Source of the DNA: Ditylenchus dipsaci
Taxonomy: Eukaryota > Nematoda > Chromadorea > Rhabditida > Anguinidae
Direction: 5' to 3'
DNA length: 64,000 bases
NCBI GenBank assembly: GCA_004194705.1
Contig: SADC01000803.1
Coordinates: 124,001-188,000 of the forward strand
Shown: piece after piece, positions 42,660 to 53,705 of the stretch
Layout of the letters: each line of letters opens with the position of its first letter
How positions within the stretch are numbered: the stretch's first letter is position 1
The notes under the pieces: model-generated
Seen by the model: only the letters and a program-made list of their open reading frames with translations
Told to the model about the DNA's origin: nothing
Databases searched by the model: none
Made by a program: the position numbers and the translations under genes

Positions 42660-44172
42660 GTTAACACTCGCCTTCTCAAGCGTAGTAAGTGTGGCGTTGG
42701 ACTCAGAATTTCACGGGCAACACGATGGTGCAAAAAAAATTTGAAAAAAAAAAGTTGGGATGAAAAGGTAAAAACTTCTCCCAGAATTAGGCTGTTTTTG
42801 GTCACCCTCAAACACCTGAAATTTTGAGAAATTTAAACGGTAGTCATCGAAATTTCTATTTCACCTATGCGTGAAACCACTCAAAACGGTGTTTGCAATC
42901 AGGGATATCTATTGCGCCCAAACTCGCATCAAAGTGATCATAGTTTCACAGAGAATTTATGATTTTCCCTCAAACATCAAATTCCTGGATATCCTTGCTT
43001 TGGACACTAAAAAGGGCAACACTTTGCCTACAAATCACTTCTAGATAAACAGTCAATAAATAATGAAAGAACTCAATCTTGCGGTCATTTCAGCGTAAAA
43101 TACAGCAATAGTTTATTGAGAATTTTGACAAATTATGTAAAATAAATATATAAGTTGTAACACAACTTTTCTGTAACTTCGTTCCCACTAGTCAAACCTT
43201 TGATTCTGACAGGGGGTTCGTGTACAGCGTGATCAATTTGCATATGAAACAGCTGTTGAAATTTGAAAGACACTGCCAAATTTGGAATTCTTATCAAGAC
43301 AATAAACATTTGAATATTTTTTGTCTTAAGAATAGTTCAAAATTTGGCAGTGTCTTTCAAATCTAAACAGCTGTTTAATATACAAATCGACCACGTTGAA
43401 CACAAATCCGATGTCAGAATTGAAGGTTTTTTAAGCAGGAACGAAATTGTAGAAAAGTTGCGTTTCAATTTATATATTGATTTTACACAGGGCTCCGAAT
43501 CGTCCTTTTTTAAAAGATTTGTCCTTTTTTTGGCACCCCAAATATTTTTTTATTTTTGAAGTTTTAGTCAAAATCTTTTTTTTTCGCTTCAAAATGGCAA
43601 CAAGCAGTGGATAAAATGACCCTTTTACTCCAAAAGTAGTCAAAATGTCTTTTTTTTACCCGAATGTCCTTTTTTGAAATTTTTCATTCGGAACCCTGAT
43701 TTTACATAATTTGTCGTAGTTTCATCATAAACCATTGCTTCATTTAGTGCCAAAATAATCGCAAAATTTTGCTCTTTCATTTTCTCGCAACCTTTTAGCT
43801 AGAAGTGACTCAAAAATTTTGGACCTTTTTAGTGTCAAAACCAAAAATATTCAGAAAGTATTTCTTTGAGATAAAATCATGAATTTTCTGTGAAACTATA
43901 ATCTCTCCGCTGCAAGTTTGTAAATAATCGAAAGCCCTTATTGCACATACGATTTTGAGTGGTTTTACATTCGGATGGAATGGAAATTTCGGCGATGACC
44001 ATATAAATTTCCCAAAATTTCTGGTGGCTGAGGGTGGCCAAAAATGGCCTACTTTCGAAACAGGTTTTCACTGTCTCATATCAACTTTTTTCAAGATTTT
44101 TTGCATCATCGTGTTGCCCGTGAAATTCTGAGTCTAACGCAACACTTACTACGCTTGGGAAGACAAGTGTTA
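42660..44172. repeat. 1.5-kb foldback element with nested insertions
   Basis: TTGTTAACACTCGCCTTCTC pairs with AAGACAAGTGTTAATAA, and GAATTTCACGGGCAACACGATG with CATCGTGTTGCCCGTGAAATTC. Arms continue through CACTCAAAACGG and ATGAATTTTCTGTG. The centre holds a second palindrome (43200-43400, AACAGCTGTT and ATTTGGCAGTGTCTTTCAAAT) and a TCCTTTTTT element (43489-43700). Confidence 0.75.
43489..43700. mobile_element. MITE with AGGGCTCCGAAT ends, word GTCCTTTTTT
   Basis: AGGGCTCCGAATCGTCC and ATTCGGAACCCTG are inverted. The interior has repeated TGTCCTTTTTT phrases and AATGGCAACAAGCAGTGGATAAAATG. A sister copy with AGGGCTCCGAAAC ends lies at 44286-44491. Confidence 0.75.
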
Positions 44173-44285
44173 ATAATCTTGCTTCCGACTTTCTTGTGAT
44201 TGCTGTGAATTTTTAAACATCGAGTTTTTAAATACGCCTAGAGAAGTTTTTTAGAGCAAAAAAGTTCGCAAAAATGGGTTAAAAG

Positions 44286-44491
44286 CAGGGCTCCGAAACA
44301 TCCTTTATTAATTAAAGATTTTTCCTTTATTTGAAACTTGTAATCTGTAGAATTTTTAAGACTTCACGTCAAAACCTTTATTTTCGGTCCTCAAAATGCA
44401 TCAAGCACTGGATAAAATGGCACTTGTTGACCAAATGTCTTTTATTTTACAAAAATGTCCTTTATTTTGAAATTTTGAGTTCGGAGCCCTG
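44286..44491. mobile_element. MITE with AGGGCTCCGAA ends, copy 2
   Basis: AGGGCTCCGAAACATCC and GTTCGGAGCCCT are inverted. It shares GCATCAAGCACTGGATAAAATG and TGTCTTTTATT with its sister copies at 43489 and 19778. Confidence 0.75.
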
Positions 44492-45590
44492 GTTAAAGGT
44501 ATAAGTAACAACGAGATGTTTTACCCAAAAAACTTTATCCAAAATACAATTTAAAAAGAAAGAAGTGTGAGTTGTGACAAGTAAATCTGTCAACGGGCAT
44601 AATAATGAAGCAATAAAAGAGTAACCTAAAAGAAACGGTAGTTTCGCGGCATTTTTGAGAGACTGCTCATTGCGCAATTAGTTGCATGTGCTTGGGCATT
44701 TGAGAAAGTCTGAAAAAGAGAAGATTGGCCTTAGTCGGCAATCCTTTCTCAAACACTCGCCGTCGTTATTACCTAAATTTTGACTTCTTTGCTAGCAAAT
44801 GTGTAATTAATTCGCTGATTCAAGGATGACCTTTTCACCCATATCAACAAGACATCTGTTGACTATTTTACACACCAATATTTTACTTATAAACTTTTAC
44901 TTATTTACTTTTACTTATTTACTTATCCTAAGCAAATCGACTATGCTGAACACGAATCCGATGTTAAAATTGTGTGGTGAAGTTAGTGCGGCGATAAAAT
45001 AGCTTTAGGTCGAAATGTTTTTTTTTTGAATTATTATATTTTCATATTTAATCGCGGAAAATGAAAATGACAGCATCAAAGCACTTTTTGATGCAGTTTT
45101 TCATAGGCGTTTACATAGTTTGTCTCGTTTTGTAAAATGAAAATTGTGTAAAAAGTTTTTCTCTTAGGCTTAAAAACAATCCAGATTTCCAAAAATGTCC
45201 TCCTTTATACTTTTTAATTTTTGACCAGAAAAACTAAACTTCAAACAGATTTACAATACCATTTCTGAAAGCTGGGATCCAAGGCTATCAACAAAGTATA
45301 TGAATTGAAATAAAGTATGAATGTATCGGTGAAATATAGAGACTTTTATACACTTAAAACAGTCTTCCAACCTCGAACTTGTTTGAGTATGTTTTAATAT
45401 TATATTTTCGCGAAAAAAGCATAGATCGACGCAGAAAAAAATTAACCCGAGAAGTACAAACATCATGGTCGGCCTTTCCCATATTAAAGGAGCCTCTCCA
45501 ACTTAAGCTTACAAAACCAATAATTTATTCATTTCTTTTGCAAAAACTTTTTGTAAAATTTTTAATAATTTGAGCTGGCAGTTTGCATAG
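44492..45590. other. Stomatin 3' region and unassigned spacer
   Basis: A minus-strand segment about 44660-44725 reads TFSNAQAHATNCAMSSLSKM after a CTTTTTCAG acceptor and could be a C-terminal exon of another gene, but nothing supports it further. The rest is AT-rich, with an ACTTATTT-type short repeat near 44885. Confidence 0.25.
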
Positions 45591-48500
45591 CTAGCAGTTG
45601 TTCACGACATGACGGATCAACTCAATTGGCAGAGGGAAACTGAAAATTGAAGTAATCAAAAGAAGTCTACGAAAGTGATTGCAATGAACTTACATGATTG
45701 TAGAGTTTCTCTCAGCGCTGAAAATAATTTTATAGATGAGAAACATAATAACTAATATGGTACGCAATGCTGTTGAGTGTTTGCAAATATCTGAGTTGGA
45801 TGGCAGCAGGAGACTGGGCAATAACTTCAGCTGCTTCATGCAAAGACCGCGAAGCTTTCTGCTCTCCTTCTGCTGCAATCACCTACAAAAGAACTGTTAT
45901 AAATATGATCATCTACAGTAAAAATTATGAGTTATAAACTACAGGGTGTCCCGAGAAATTCCCCAATTTAAAACCGCCATAACTTTTTGTTCAGACGCAA
46001 TATCGAGAAACGGTTTTTTGTAATCATCTTATCTCAGGCCGCGCTCGCGATTGGTATATAATGTCGAAAACACGATTTTCGCTTGGTCCCTCTGTGGTTT
46101 GGGTCCATCCCATCCAAAGGCCATCCACAGGCCACCCAAACCACAGCGCGACCAAGCAAAAATCGTGTTTTTGACATTATATACCAATCGTGAGCGCGGC
46201 TTGAGACAAGATGATTGCGAAAAACCGTTTCTCGATATTGCGTCTGAACAAAAAGTTATGGCGGTTTTAAATCGGGGAATTTCTTGGGACACCCTGTATA
46301 TGAGAAAATTAAACAACAAAATTACTCACTTTGGCTCTTGCTTCCTTAATTAGTTTAAGTATCATAGAACATCTTGCTACAATAAATAAGAAAATTACCC
46401 TTGTGGCTTCTGCTTCGGCAGCCCTAAAATTGTGAAAATTAAAAGTACTGCTGTCAAGGCTAATATGATTTTTCGGTCTTGGTCATTTCGAAGCATACAA
46501 TGAAGCAGTTTTTTTCGGTTCTTTTTGGTTATCGGGAATACCCGACCTCAGTCGTGCTAAGACAATTTATGCGTAAGAATCGGGTATTCCCGATAACCAA
46601 AAAGAACCTTTTTTTCAGTGCTACATAATATTTTCATGGAGACGGATTTATTCGGACTTCTAATCGTAGAATACTTTTTGGTAGAAACTTACTTTTTTTG
46701 CCTATTTCTCTTTGATTTCAGGTAGCGAGTGTGTGTCTGCATATTTAACTAGTTTCCACATAAACGACCACCACTCATGCTAACTGTGCCTCCCGAAGTT
46801 GGCCGAAAGCCGTGATACGGGTATCACGGCTTTTAGCTTACTTCTATATTGCCCTTGAATTTTTTTATTTTTTCGAGTTTTCAACTTGCATGAGGAATTT
46901 TTGAGCTTACAATACTTATTGTGATTAGTACTTTGAAAAGTTTATCACAGTTTACCAAAATGTCTGAAAGATTTTGATACAGGAATGTGGCGGAATAGCT
47001 AATGGCAAATAGTCAAAAAACAGCGACTGTTTGAATTCCCGCCACATTCCTATATCAACCTCTTTCGTACATTTTGGTGAACTGTGACGAACTTTTCAAA
47101 GTACTAATCACAATAAGTATTGTAGGCACAAAAATGCCTTATACAAGTTGAAAACTCAAGAAATATAGGAATCAAGGGCAATTCAAAAGTAAGCTAAAAA
47201 CCGTGATACCCATATCACGGGCCGTGATTCACGGCTTTCAGCCAGCTTCGGAGGCTCTTTCTCCCTAATTCTTAGGGTAATCTCAAAAAAGGGGCAGCAC
47301 TTTATTATGGTACTCTTGGGTCCTCTGAACGAATTTGCAATAAAAAGCTGTGTGCAAGTGAAAAAAATTTAAAAAATTACTGACTTTTTTGTCGGCACAG
47401 AGTCTTAAAGTAATTGAATTTTCAATTTAATTTCTAGTGATGCAAAAAGTTTTAATGTTATGTTGTAGCGCAGTTGAAAAGCTACAAAAGCCAATTTACA
47501 CAAAAAAAATTCAATGCGAGTATATGTACAGCTATGTACGGCTTTGACTATAGACATATTTATATGCATATGCCATATGTACGGCTTTGTATGTGTGCGA
47601 AAAGTTTGTATTTTTTAAAAATGTTTTGCAAAAAAAATGTACAAATTTTTTAATAGTTTAGCAACTGGTTGTTGATTTTCGATAGTAGTTTAGATAGAAA
47701 TTTTTTTATCAGCTTACATTGCTCTCTGCAGCTGTACAGGCAAACGTACATCTTTTCTAAAAAAACAATGATGTTGTTTAAGATCAAGGGAAAACATTAC
47801 ATCTCCACTCTTTCCACTTTTATACCCCAACTATCAGTGGCTTCGTCCAACAAAGTCTGGCAATATAACTTTTTATTATCGCACACTTCGGAAATTCTGA
47901 AACCAACCTGCATGGAACAAGCGATATTATCACGGTCTGAAAGAATTTCGGCCAAATTTCTGGTACCCAACATCTGCAAAGAACCTGTTTTAAGTCCATA
48001 AAATCTTAAAAAAATTCTTCTCACATTCCTTAGTGTAGTCTGTGCTAAGAGTCTTGTTGAGTGGTGAGCTGCAATTTTTTCGAGTACTCGATTTCATTTC
48101 TTAGTTACAGAACAATGCTTGTAAATCATACCATTTTCCACATTGGCAACACTAACTGTAGCATTAGATATCCTATAGTAGACAACTGCATCCACCTTGA
48201 GAAAAATCAATCAAAACTTTTCTACTGCTTATTTTGTCTATTGTGTGAAATTTACCGATACAGTCACCTAAACACACAAATTGTGTTATTTTAGGTGGCA
48301 GAAAAAAATTGTGATTACTGAGTCTCTGGTCAGTATTTCTTGTGGAGGTACTGGAATGGAAAAACATAAAAGGCATGTAAATACCAGATAATACCTGAAA
48401 AGGAAACTGTCCTAAGGTCCACTTTGGTGTAGGATTCAATGCTATAATGTATTACTTATTTAAAATAAAGTGTGTAAGGCTATAAGAAAATAGTAGAAAA

Positions 48501-50065
48501 TACCATGGCATAACAAAGAAAAGACCTAATATTACGAATAATTATTTTTACAGCAGAAATATAGTTATCACTAACCCGGACCCCTCGCACCACCCCCTAT
48601 GAGACGTCCTAGCCGAAAAATGACCGCTCTCTCGAACTCCTGTACAATCTATAATAAACAAATTAAATTTAAACTCAACCAATTATTGGCCGCAACCCTT
48701 ATTCTATGCCCTCGCAAAAGCACCCAAAACATTTTTTTCGATGTTTTAGCATATTTTATGTATGAAAAAAGATTTTTCACCCAGTCGACTACAATTTTTT
48801 AAACTTTATATGCAGTGAACTAAGTTCAAAGCCTATCTCTTGTTGAAAGCTAATATGTAAAATTAGACACAAAATGTATAAACCTCACTAGAGATCATTC
48901 ACCAATATTCTTGAAAATCGTCTTCTTAAATTTCTTCTTGATGGCGACCCAAATGCTTACACTTTTCGTAGGAAGCCTTCTTCCATGGCTGATATTGACT
49001 ATTGGACGCTACCGGATTACACCCCTCCTCCAAATGAATTTTTTTAAAATTGTTTCCAAACACCCTATATCGACCTAAAATCACCTCAGTAGTTCAAAAA
49101 AGACATTATTTTTGAGTTCTGGTTAATAAAAATTGAATTTTGGACATTTTGAAATTTCGACTTTTGGACCATTTTCAAAGGGATTTAGGTCTGTATTGTG
49201 GTGGAAATGTACCAAAAAGGGGCCAATTTAGTGTGAAAAGAAAGATGTTGAACATAGTTTTGTTGACTGCGGCCTACCGCATAAAGAAACACTGGTATGC
49301 ATGCATTTTTTTATGAATCCAGAGTCACTTTCGAGTGATTTGTGTCTAAGGTATGTGGGTGTGCGCATCTCAACTCCAAGCAACCGAACCCCCTGCGCCC
49401 GAAGTAGGCGCAGGGGGCTTGGTTGCCGGCTTGTCTTCTGAAACTAGCTTCCCCTTGCGTAAGAAGACCAACAAGGGATCACCATCACTGCAGATCTCAT
49501 GAAATCAAACTAGGTTAAGCGACATGTTAAAAAATTATAGCCGCGTATTGAGTTGGTTTACAAAACTAGCTATGAAACTCTTGATAATATAAGCATTCAG
49601 AAAAAAGGGAAAAAGGAGAAAAAAGAAAAATATAAAAAATAATGTATTTAGCTACCCTCCAGTAACTTTACTTTGATCTCAAAAGGCAAAAATATAATTT
49701 TCCCTCAACTTAAAACAAATTTTCGGTCGGCTGGGTTAAAAAACATCTTTTTCACACATAAAAAGTGTTAAAACATCAAAAAACATCTTTTCTGGTGCTT
49801 TTGCAGGCACGGAATAAGAAAGTCTTGCCCAATCACCAACCTTGATACAGAAACAGACAGAAACCGGGAAAGTGGCGAGAACAACAATCCAAGAAAGACA
49901 CATCAGTATCAACTGCAAAAGCCCAGACCTTCGAAGCAAAATAGTAGATTAAAAAATTGATATTAAATGAATTAGAAAAAATTAGTACCAGCATCATAGC
50001 TGTCAGCTGAAAAAGCAAATTTTTTTAGCTATTTTTAGACCTGATGTGAAACATACGGGCGGCAT
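45591..50065 (-). CDS. STOM: Stomatin/MEC-2-like membrane sc(SPFH) protein, 18 exons, one frameshift
   Basis: An integral inner-leaflet protein that binds cholesterol and modulates ion channels; MEC-2 does this for nematode touch channels. Exons (minus): 50041-50065, 49989-50006, 49841-49928, 48576-48648, 48504-48525, 48395-48441, 48319-48350, 48256-48267, 48132-48195, 48025-48068, 47908-47973, 47801-47856, 47718-47756, 46399-46423, 46330-46344, 45764-45882, 45694-45717, 45591-45639. It opens MPPVCFTS. The membrane hairpin is [20 protein letters not shown], then [13 protein letters not shown], the SPFH core ([41 protein letters not shown]), [20 protein letters not shown] and [17 protein letters not shown] [13 protein letters not shown]. 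It ends [15 protein letters not shown]. All phases agree except one missing base at 49909-49912 (GFCSW|ILM). The corrected length is 272 residues. Exons of 12, 15, 18 and 22 bases are present. Confidence 0.93.
45942..46296. mobile_element. Tc1/mariner-like palindromic MITE in stomatin intron 15
   Basis: CAGGGTGTCCCGAGAAATTC and its complement are flanked by TA (45940-45941, 46297-46298). Arms of about 165 bases are highly similar. It occupies most of the intron between the 15-base exon and the VIAAEGE exon. Confidence 0.9.
46517..46608. repeat. Short palindrome in stomatin intron 13
   Basis: GGTTCTTTTTGGTTATCGGG and its complement form 33-base arms around a 30-base loop. Confidence 0.8.
46805..47262. 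mobile_element. Palindromic element, GCCGTGATACGGGTATCAC ends, stomatin intron 13
   Basis: GCCGAAAGCCGTGATACGGG pairs with the complementary right end (CCGTGATTCACGGCTTTCAGC). Arms share CAACTTGCATGAG, CACAATAAGTATTGTA and GGCGGGAATTC blocks. A half copy is in RABGGTB intron 6 at 17468-17726. Confidence 0.8.
48649..49840. other. Stomatin intron 3, filled by repeat pieces
   Basis: The ends of the intron carry an inverted pair (GCAAAAGCACCCAAAACATTTTTT at about 48715; TCTGGTGCTTTTGCAGG at about 49790). The middle has a half copy of the CTACCGGAGTATACCCC element (48995-49200) followed by MITE A (49240-49432). Confidence 0.6.
49240..49432 (+). mobile_element. MITE family A, truncated copy
   Basis: GATGTTGAACATAGTTTTG, CTACCGCATAAAGAAAC, ATCCAGAGTCACTTTCGAG and CTAAGGTATGTGGGTGTGC match the family. 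It ends in the GC-rich hairpin CCCCCTGCGCC.../GGCGCAGGGGG; the right half is missing. Confidence 0.75.
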
Positions 50066-50347
50066 TCGTAGGGTAATAACTGAGCTTTAATTGAGCAAGT
50101 GACTGGCGTCTGCAATATCAAAGTAAAATATTTGAAGTTCTCTAATCTAGAAAGTAAGTCAAACTATGACCTGGCATCTCTTTCTTCCTGAAAAAACGTT
50201 TTTGTATTTTCAGCTATAATTTAACATTGAAATTGAATTTTATTCGTCGAAATTAGGCAAGCGTGCAGGCGTGATCGAAATTTTAGTTCAAGAATAGTTG
50301 TGTTAATAAACCTTTTTTAATTATTTTTTTATTTTGCTGTTTTTAAT

Positions 50348-50564
50348 TTCTCATGATTTTAAATGTATCATTTGTGTCAAACGAATTATTTTTCACAATT
50401 AAATTAATGTGATGGTATTTCGGTTAGGAATAAAAAAAGAAAATTATGCTGATATGATAATGACCGTTAAGCATTTTTTTATTCGTGACCGAAATACCAT
50501 CATATCAATTTAATTGTAAAAAATAATTTATTTGATATAAATGATACATTTTAAAGCATGAGAA
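50348..50564. repeat. Palindrome upstream of stomatin
   Basis: TCATGATTTTAAATGTATCA pairs with TGATACATTTTAAAGCATGA, and GATGGTATTTCGGT with ACCGAAATACCATC. The centre is about 50 bases. It starts 283 bases upstream of the stomatin ATG and may lie in its promoter. Confidence 0.75.
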
Positions 50565-51802
50565 CTCAAAAACACTAAAATAAAAATATTACAAACAAAA
50601 AGCCGAGTGTGGGGTCGAACTCGAGAGTGTAGCCACACCACCCACTGACAGCATGGTGTTACAACCCTAGTATGTTCGATAACATTAGATACAGTCTGTA
50701 ACTAACCGACCTATCAGAATAACAAAAAACAACGCCAAAAATGTTTTCCGGATAATTTAAATTTATATACAGGGTGTATCACAATTACGCAAACACCCAA
50801 AAAAATTGACTATCTGGCCCTTTGTCCGGTCGATTTTCGAATTTCACCCTAACCTCGGAAATCTCCAACTTCACTGAGAATCTTTGAAAATGTCATAACT
50901 TATTGCTTCATTAAAAAGGGAAGAAGCGATAACCAAGATAATCCGTAAAAGCATTCATCGTTGTGTTACAACAAAATGCAGTTGTTTTTCTTACTTTACT
51001 TTTGCGTGTTTGTTTTATCTGTTATTCTTTCAGGTTTCACGTTCCCGCAGGTCGGAATTCCTTTTTAATATTATTTGTTAGTTGATTGCAGATATTTTAC
51101 AGGATGCATCATCTACGCAGACAGCTTCAGAAACACACGCGTGGCTGAAAAGAATTATGCCGACTTTAACACGAGAATTCCCGACTGTAACGTTTGACTA
51201 CCTGGGAGTTTTCAGACCTGCTGAGCACGATGATCGCAAAATCAGGCCTTCGAACCTAACTGCAATGCCTTTTTTACGGCAAGTTTCGCAGAAACTCTTT
51301 CAAAAATGTCTGCTTTTTTCTTCAGGCTGGTGAGCAGTAAGTTCAACTAGCTCAGAATTCTTTTATGTTCATAAGAAAGCGCTTTGTTCGGGCTTTCTGA
51401 TAATGTGTCGTTTGCCTATATCCGAAAAAACTGTTGTGGGTGAAAAATTAAAAGAATAAAAAAAACCGTTTTGAAAAATTCACATTGTTATTAAAAACAT
51501 GGGGGAATTCGCACAGAGGTCGATAAGTTGTAAAACAGACTACATATTCAGAATCAGCATGAAAAATGGCATCCGATAGTGCATCGAAGTCATGTGAAAT
51601 TAGCTTTTGGCCTGTCTAGCAAGAGTAAATAAGAGCTCGAAAAATGTCGTGAAAATCAGTTTGATGTAAAAGACTTGAAAACTTGAAGATTTGACACCGG
51701 ATTCGGTTTCAGCATGGTTGATTTACTTAAGAAACTGCTTTTTATATTTGAAAGTTCAAGACAAAAAAGATTAAACTTAGGAAAACTCTATATTTAAATC
51801 TT

Positions 51803-52503
51803 TGGCGCTACCGGAGTATACCCCCCCCCAAATGAAATTTTTTTAAAGTGTTTCCAAACACCCTATATCGACTCAAAATCGCCTCAGAAGCACGAAAAAG
51901 GCATTATTTTTGTGTTCTAGTCAATAAAAAATTGAGTTTTGGGACCACCCAAATATACCTATTTAGACCATTTTTGAAGGGATTTAGAGCCATATTAGGG
52001 TGGGAAAGAACCAAAAAAGGGCCAATTTAGTGTGAAAAGGAAGATGTTGAACATAGTTTTGTTAGCTGGGGCCTACCGCATAAATAAACTCCGGTATGCA
52101 TACATTTTTATGCATCCAGAGTCACATTCGAGTGATTTGTGTCTAAGGTATGTGGGTGTGCGCATCTCAACCCCAAGCAACCAAGCCCCCTGCGCCCCCT
52201 TCGGGGGCAGGGGGCTTGGTTGGTTAAAGATGCGCGCACTCACTTACCTTAGACATAATTCCGAGAAGACTCTTGAACAAAAATGCATTTAGAGACTATT
52301 TTTGCCCAGCTCCAGTGACCAAAACATGCCAAAACGAGCAAATGGTCAAAATTTCAAAATGTCCAAAGCTCAATTTTTTATTAACCAGAACTCAAAAATA
52401 ATGTCTTTTTTGAACTCCCGAGGCAATTTTGGGTCGATATAGGGTGTTTAAAAACACTTTAAAAAAATTTCATTTGGGGGGGGGGGGTATACTCCGGTAG
52501 GGT
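51803..52503. mobile_element. Nested element with GGCGCTACCGGAGTATACCCC ends
   Basis: CGCTACCGGAGTATACCCCC and GGGGGGTATACTCCGGTAG are inverted. Arms share CACCCTATATCGACTC and TTATTTTTGTGTTCT-like blocks. Related single ends with the same C-rich start occur at 15990, 32090, 48995 and 54395. Confidence 0.8.
52040..52312 (+). mobile_element. MITE family A, full copy nested inside 51803-52503
   Basis: It runs from AAGATGTTGAACATAGTTTTG to GACTATTTTTGCCCAG with the GC hairpin GCCCCCTGCGCCCCC/GGGGGCAGGGGGC at its centre. It is the innermost of three nested palindromes. Confidence 0.8.
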
Positions 52504-53492
52504 CAAATCTTTTTTGTTTTGAACGGAAATGAAAATTCAACAGTGAATTTCAAATACAAAAAGCAATTTCTTAAGTAAATCAACCATGCTGAACACGAAT
52601 CCGGTGTCAGAACTTCAAGTTTTCAAGTCTTTTATGTCAAACTGATTTTCACGACATTTTTTCGAGCTCTTATTTACTCTTGCTAGACAGGCCAAAAGCT
52701 AATTTCACATGACTTTGATGCACTATCGGATGCCATTCTTCATGCTGACTATGAATATGTAGTCTGTTTTACAACTTATCGACCTCTGTGCGAATTCCCC
52801 CATGTTTTAATAACAATGTGAATTTTTCAAAACGGTTTTTTTATTCTTTTAATTTTTCACCCACAACAATTTTTTCGGATATAGGCAAACGACACATTAT
52901 CAGAAAGCCCGAACAAAGCGCTTTCTTATGAACATAAAAGAACATTTTTGAACGGCACACCATCAGAAGCCTGCAGACATTTTAGCAGAGATTTTCGCAA
53001 GAGTTTCTGCGAAAGTTGCCGTAAAAAAGGGCATTGCACTTAGGTTCGAAAGTCTGATTCTGCGATCATCGTGCTCAGCAGATCTGAAAACTCTCAGGTA
53101 GTCAAACGTTACAGTCGGGAATTCTCATGTTAAGAAGACGTCCGAGAAAAGCACTTTCAAAAATGATCTCTCTTGTATGTGATTTTCTTGTCTGTGATGA
53201 TGTATAAATGTTTGCTAGAGTCATAGCTTATCGTGCGCAGAAAGAATAGAATACTGAGTGAAGTTGGAGATTGCGAGGTTAGGGTCTAAAAATTCGGAAA
53301 TTGACCGGGCAAAAGGCTGCATGGTTGAATATTTTCGGATGGCCGCGTAATTTTGATGCATCCTGTATATAAATTTAGGTAAGGCTAGGTTTCAAAATTG
53401 AAATTCGAACAAAAAGCGTTGAAAAGTGAAAAAAATCGAGCAATCTCATTCTATTTTCTTCAGTTTTAAGTTTCGTTTCAAACTTAAAGAAG

Positions 53493-53705
53493 GGTGAAAG
53501 CAAAGGGCAAACCCTTTTCTTGCCGTAAAAAGACTTTTTTACCGCAAATTTACTTTTTTTGCTGCAATTTTTTTGCCGTAAAAAGACATTTTTTTGTAGA
53601 AATACTTTTTTTGCCGCTAATTTACTTTTTTCTGCAGCAATTGTGCGTTCCGCCAATTTATTTTTTTTGCCGTAAAAATACTTTTTTGCCGCAACTTTTT
53701 TCTAA
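53493..53705. repeat. Word array TTTGCCGTAAAAAGACTTTTT
   Basis: Seven copies of TTTTGCCGYAAATTTACTTTT or TTGCCGTAAAAAGAC. The inverted word occurs at 56090-56205 and at 60764-60905. The phrase GCAAAGGGCAAACCC/GGCTTGCCCGAAAGCAAAG links this array best with 60905. Confidence 0.7.

Larger units (their letters stand above)
50770..53365. mobile_element. 2.6-kb foldback element with TA duplication and two nested elements
   Basis: CAGGGTGTATCACAATTACG and its diverged complement GCGTAATTTTGATGCATCCTG are flanked by TA (50768-50769, 53366-53367). Arms of roughly 950 bases pair throughout, for example GTAACGTTTGACTACCTGGG with its complement at about 53095, and GAAAGCGCTTTGTTCGGGC with its complement. 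The 83-codon frame at 51082-51333 is mirrored in the other arm and is not supported as a gene. Nested inside are 51803-52503 and, within that, 52040-52312. Confidence 0.85.

Noticed and set aside
46029..46353. Mirror-image 96- and 100-codon frames on opposite strands
   Set aside because: Both arise from the palindromic MITE at 45942-46296 in a stomatin intron.
50578..50720. Possible tRNA-like sequence (GGGGTCGAACTCGAGAG)
   Set aside because: No complete D or anticodon arm could be drawn, and the B-box complement alone is not enough.
51082..51333. 83-codon frame LQDASSTQTASETHAWLKRI possibly encoding a transposase piece
   Set aside because: It lies within a 950-base inverted arm whose mirror copy is broken by changes, and no transposase motif is visible.
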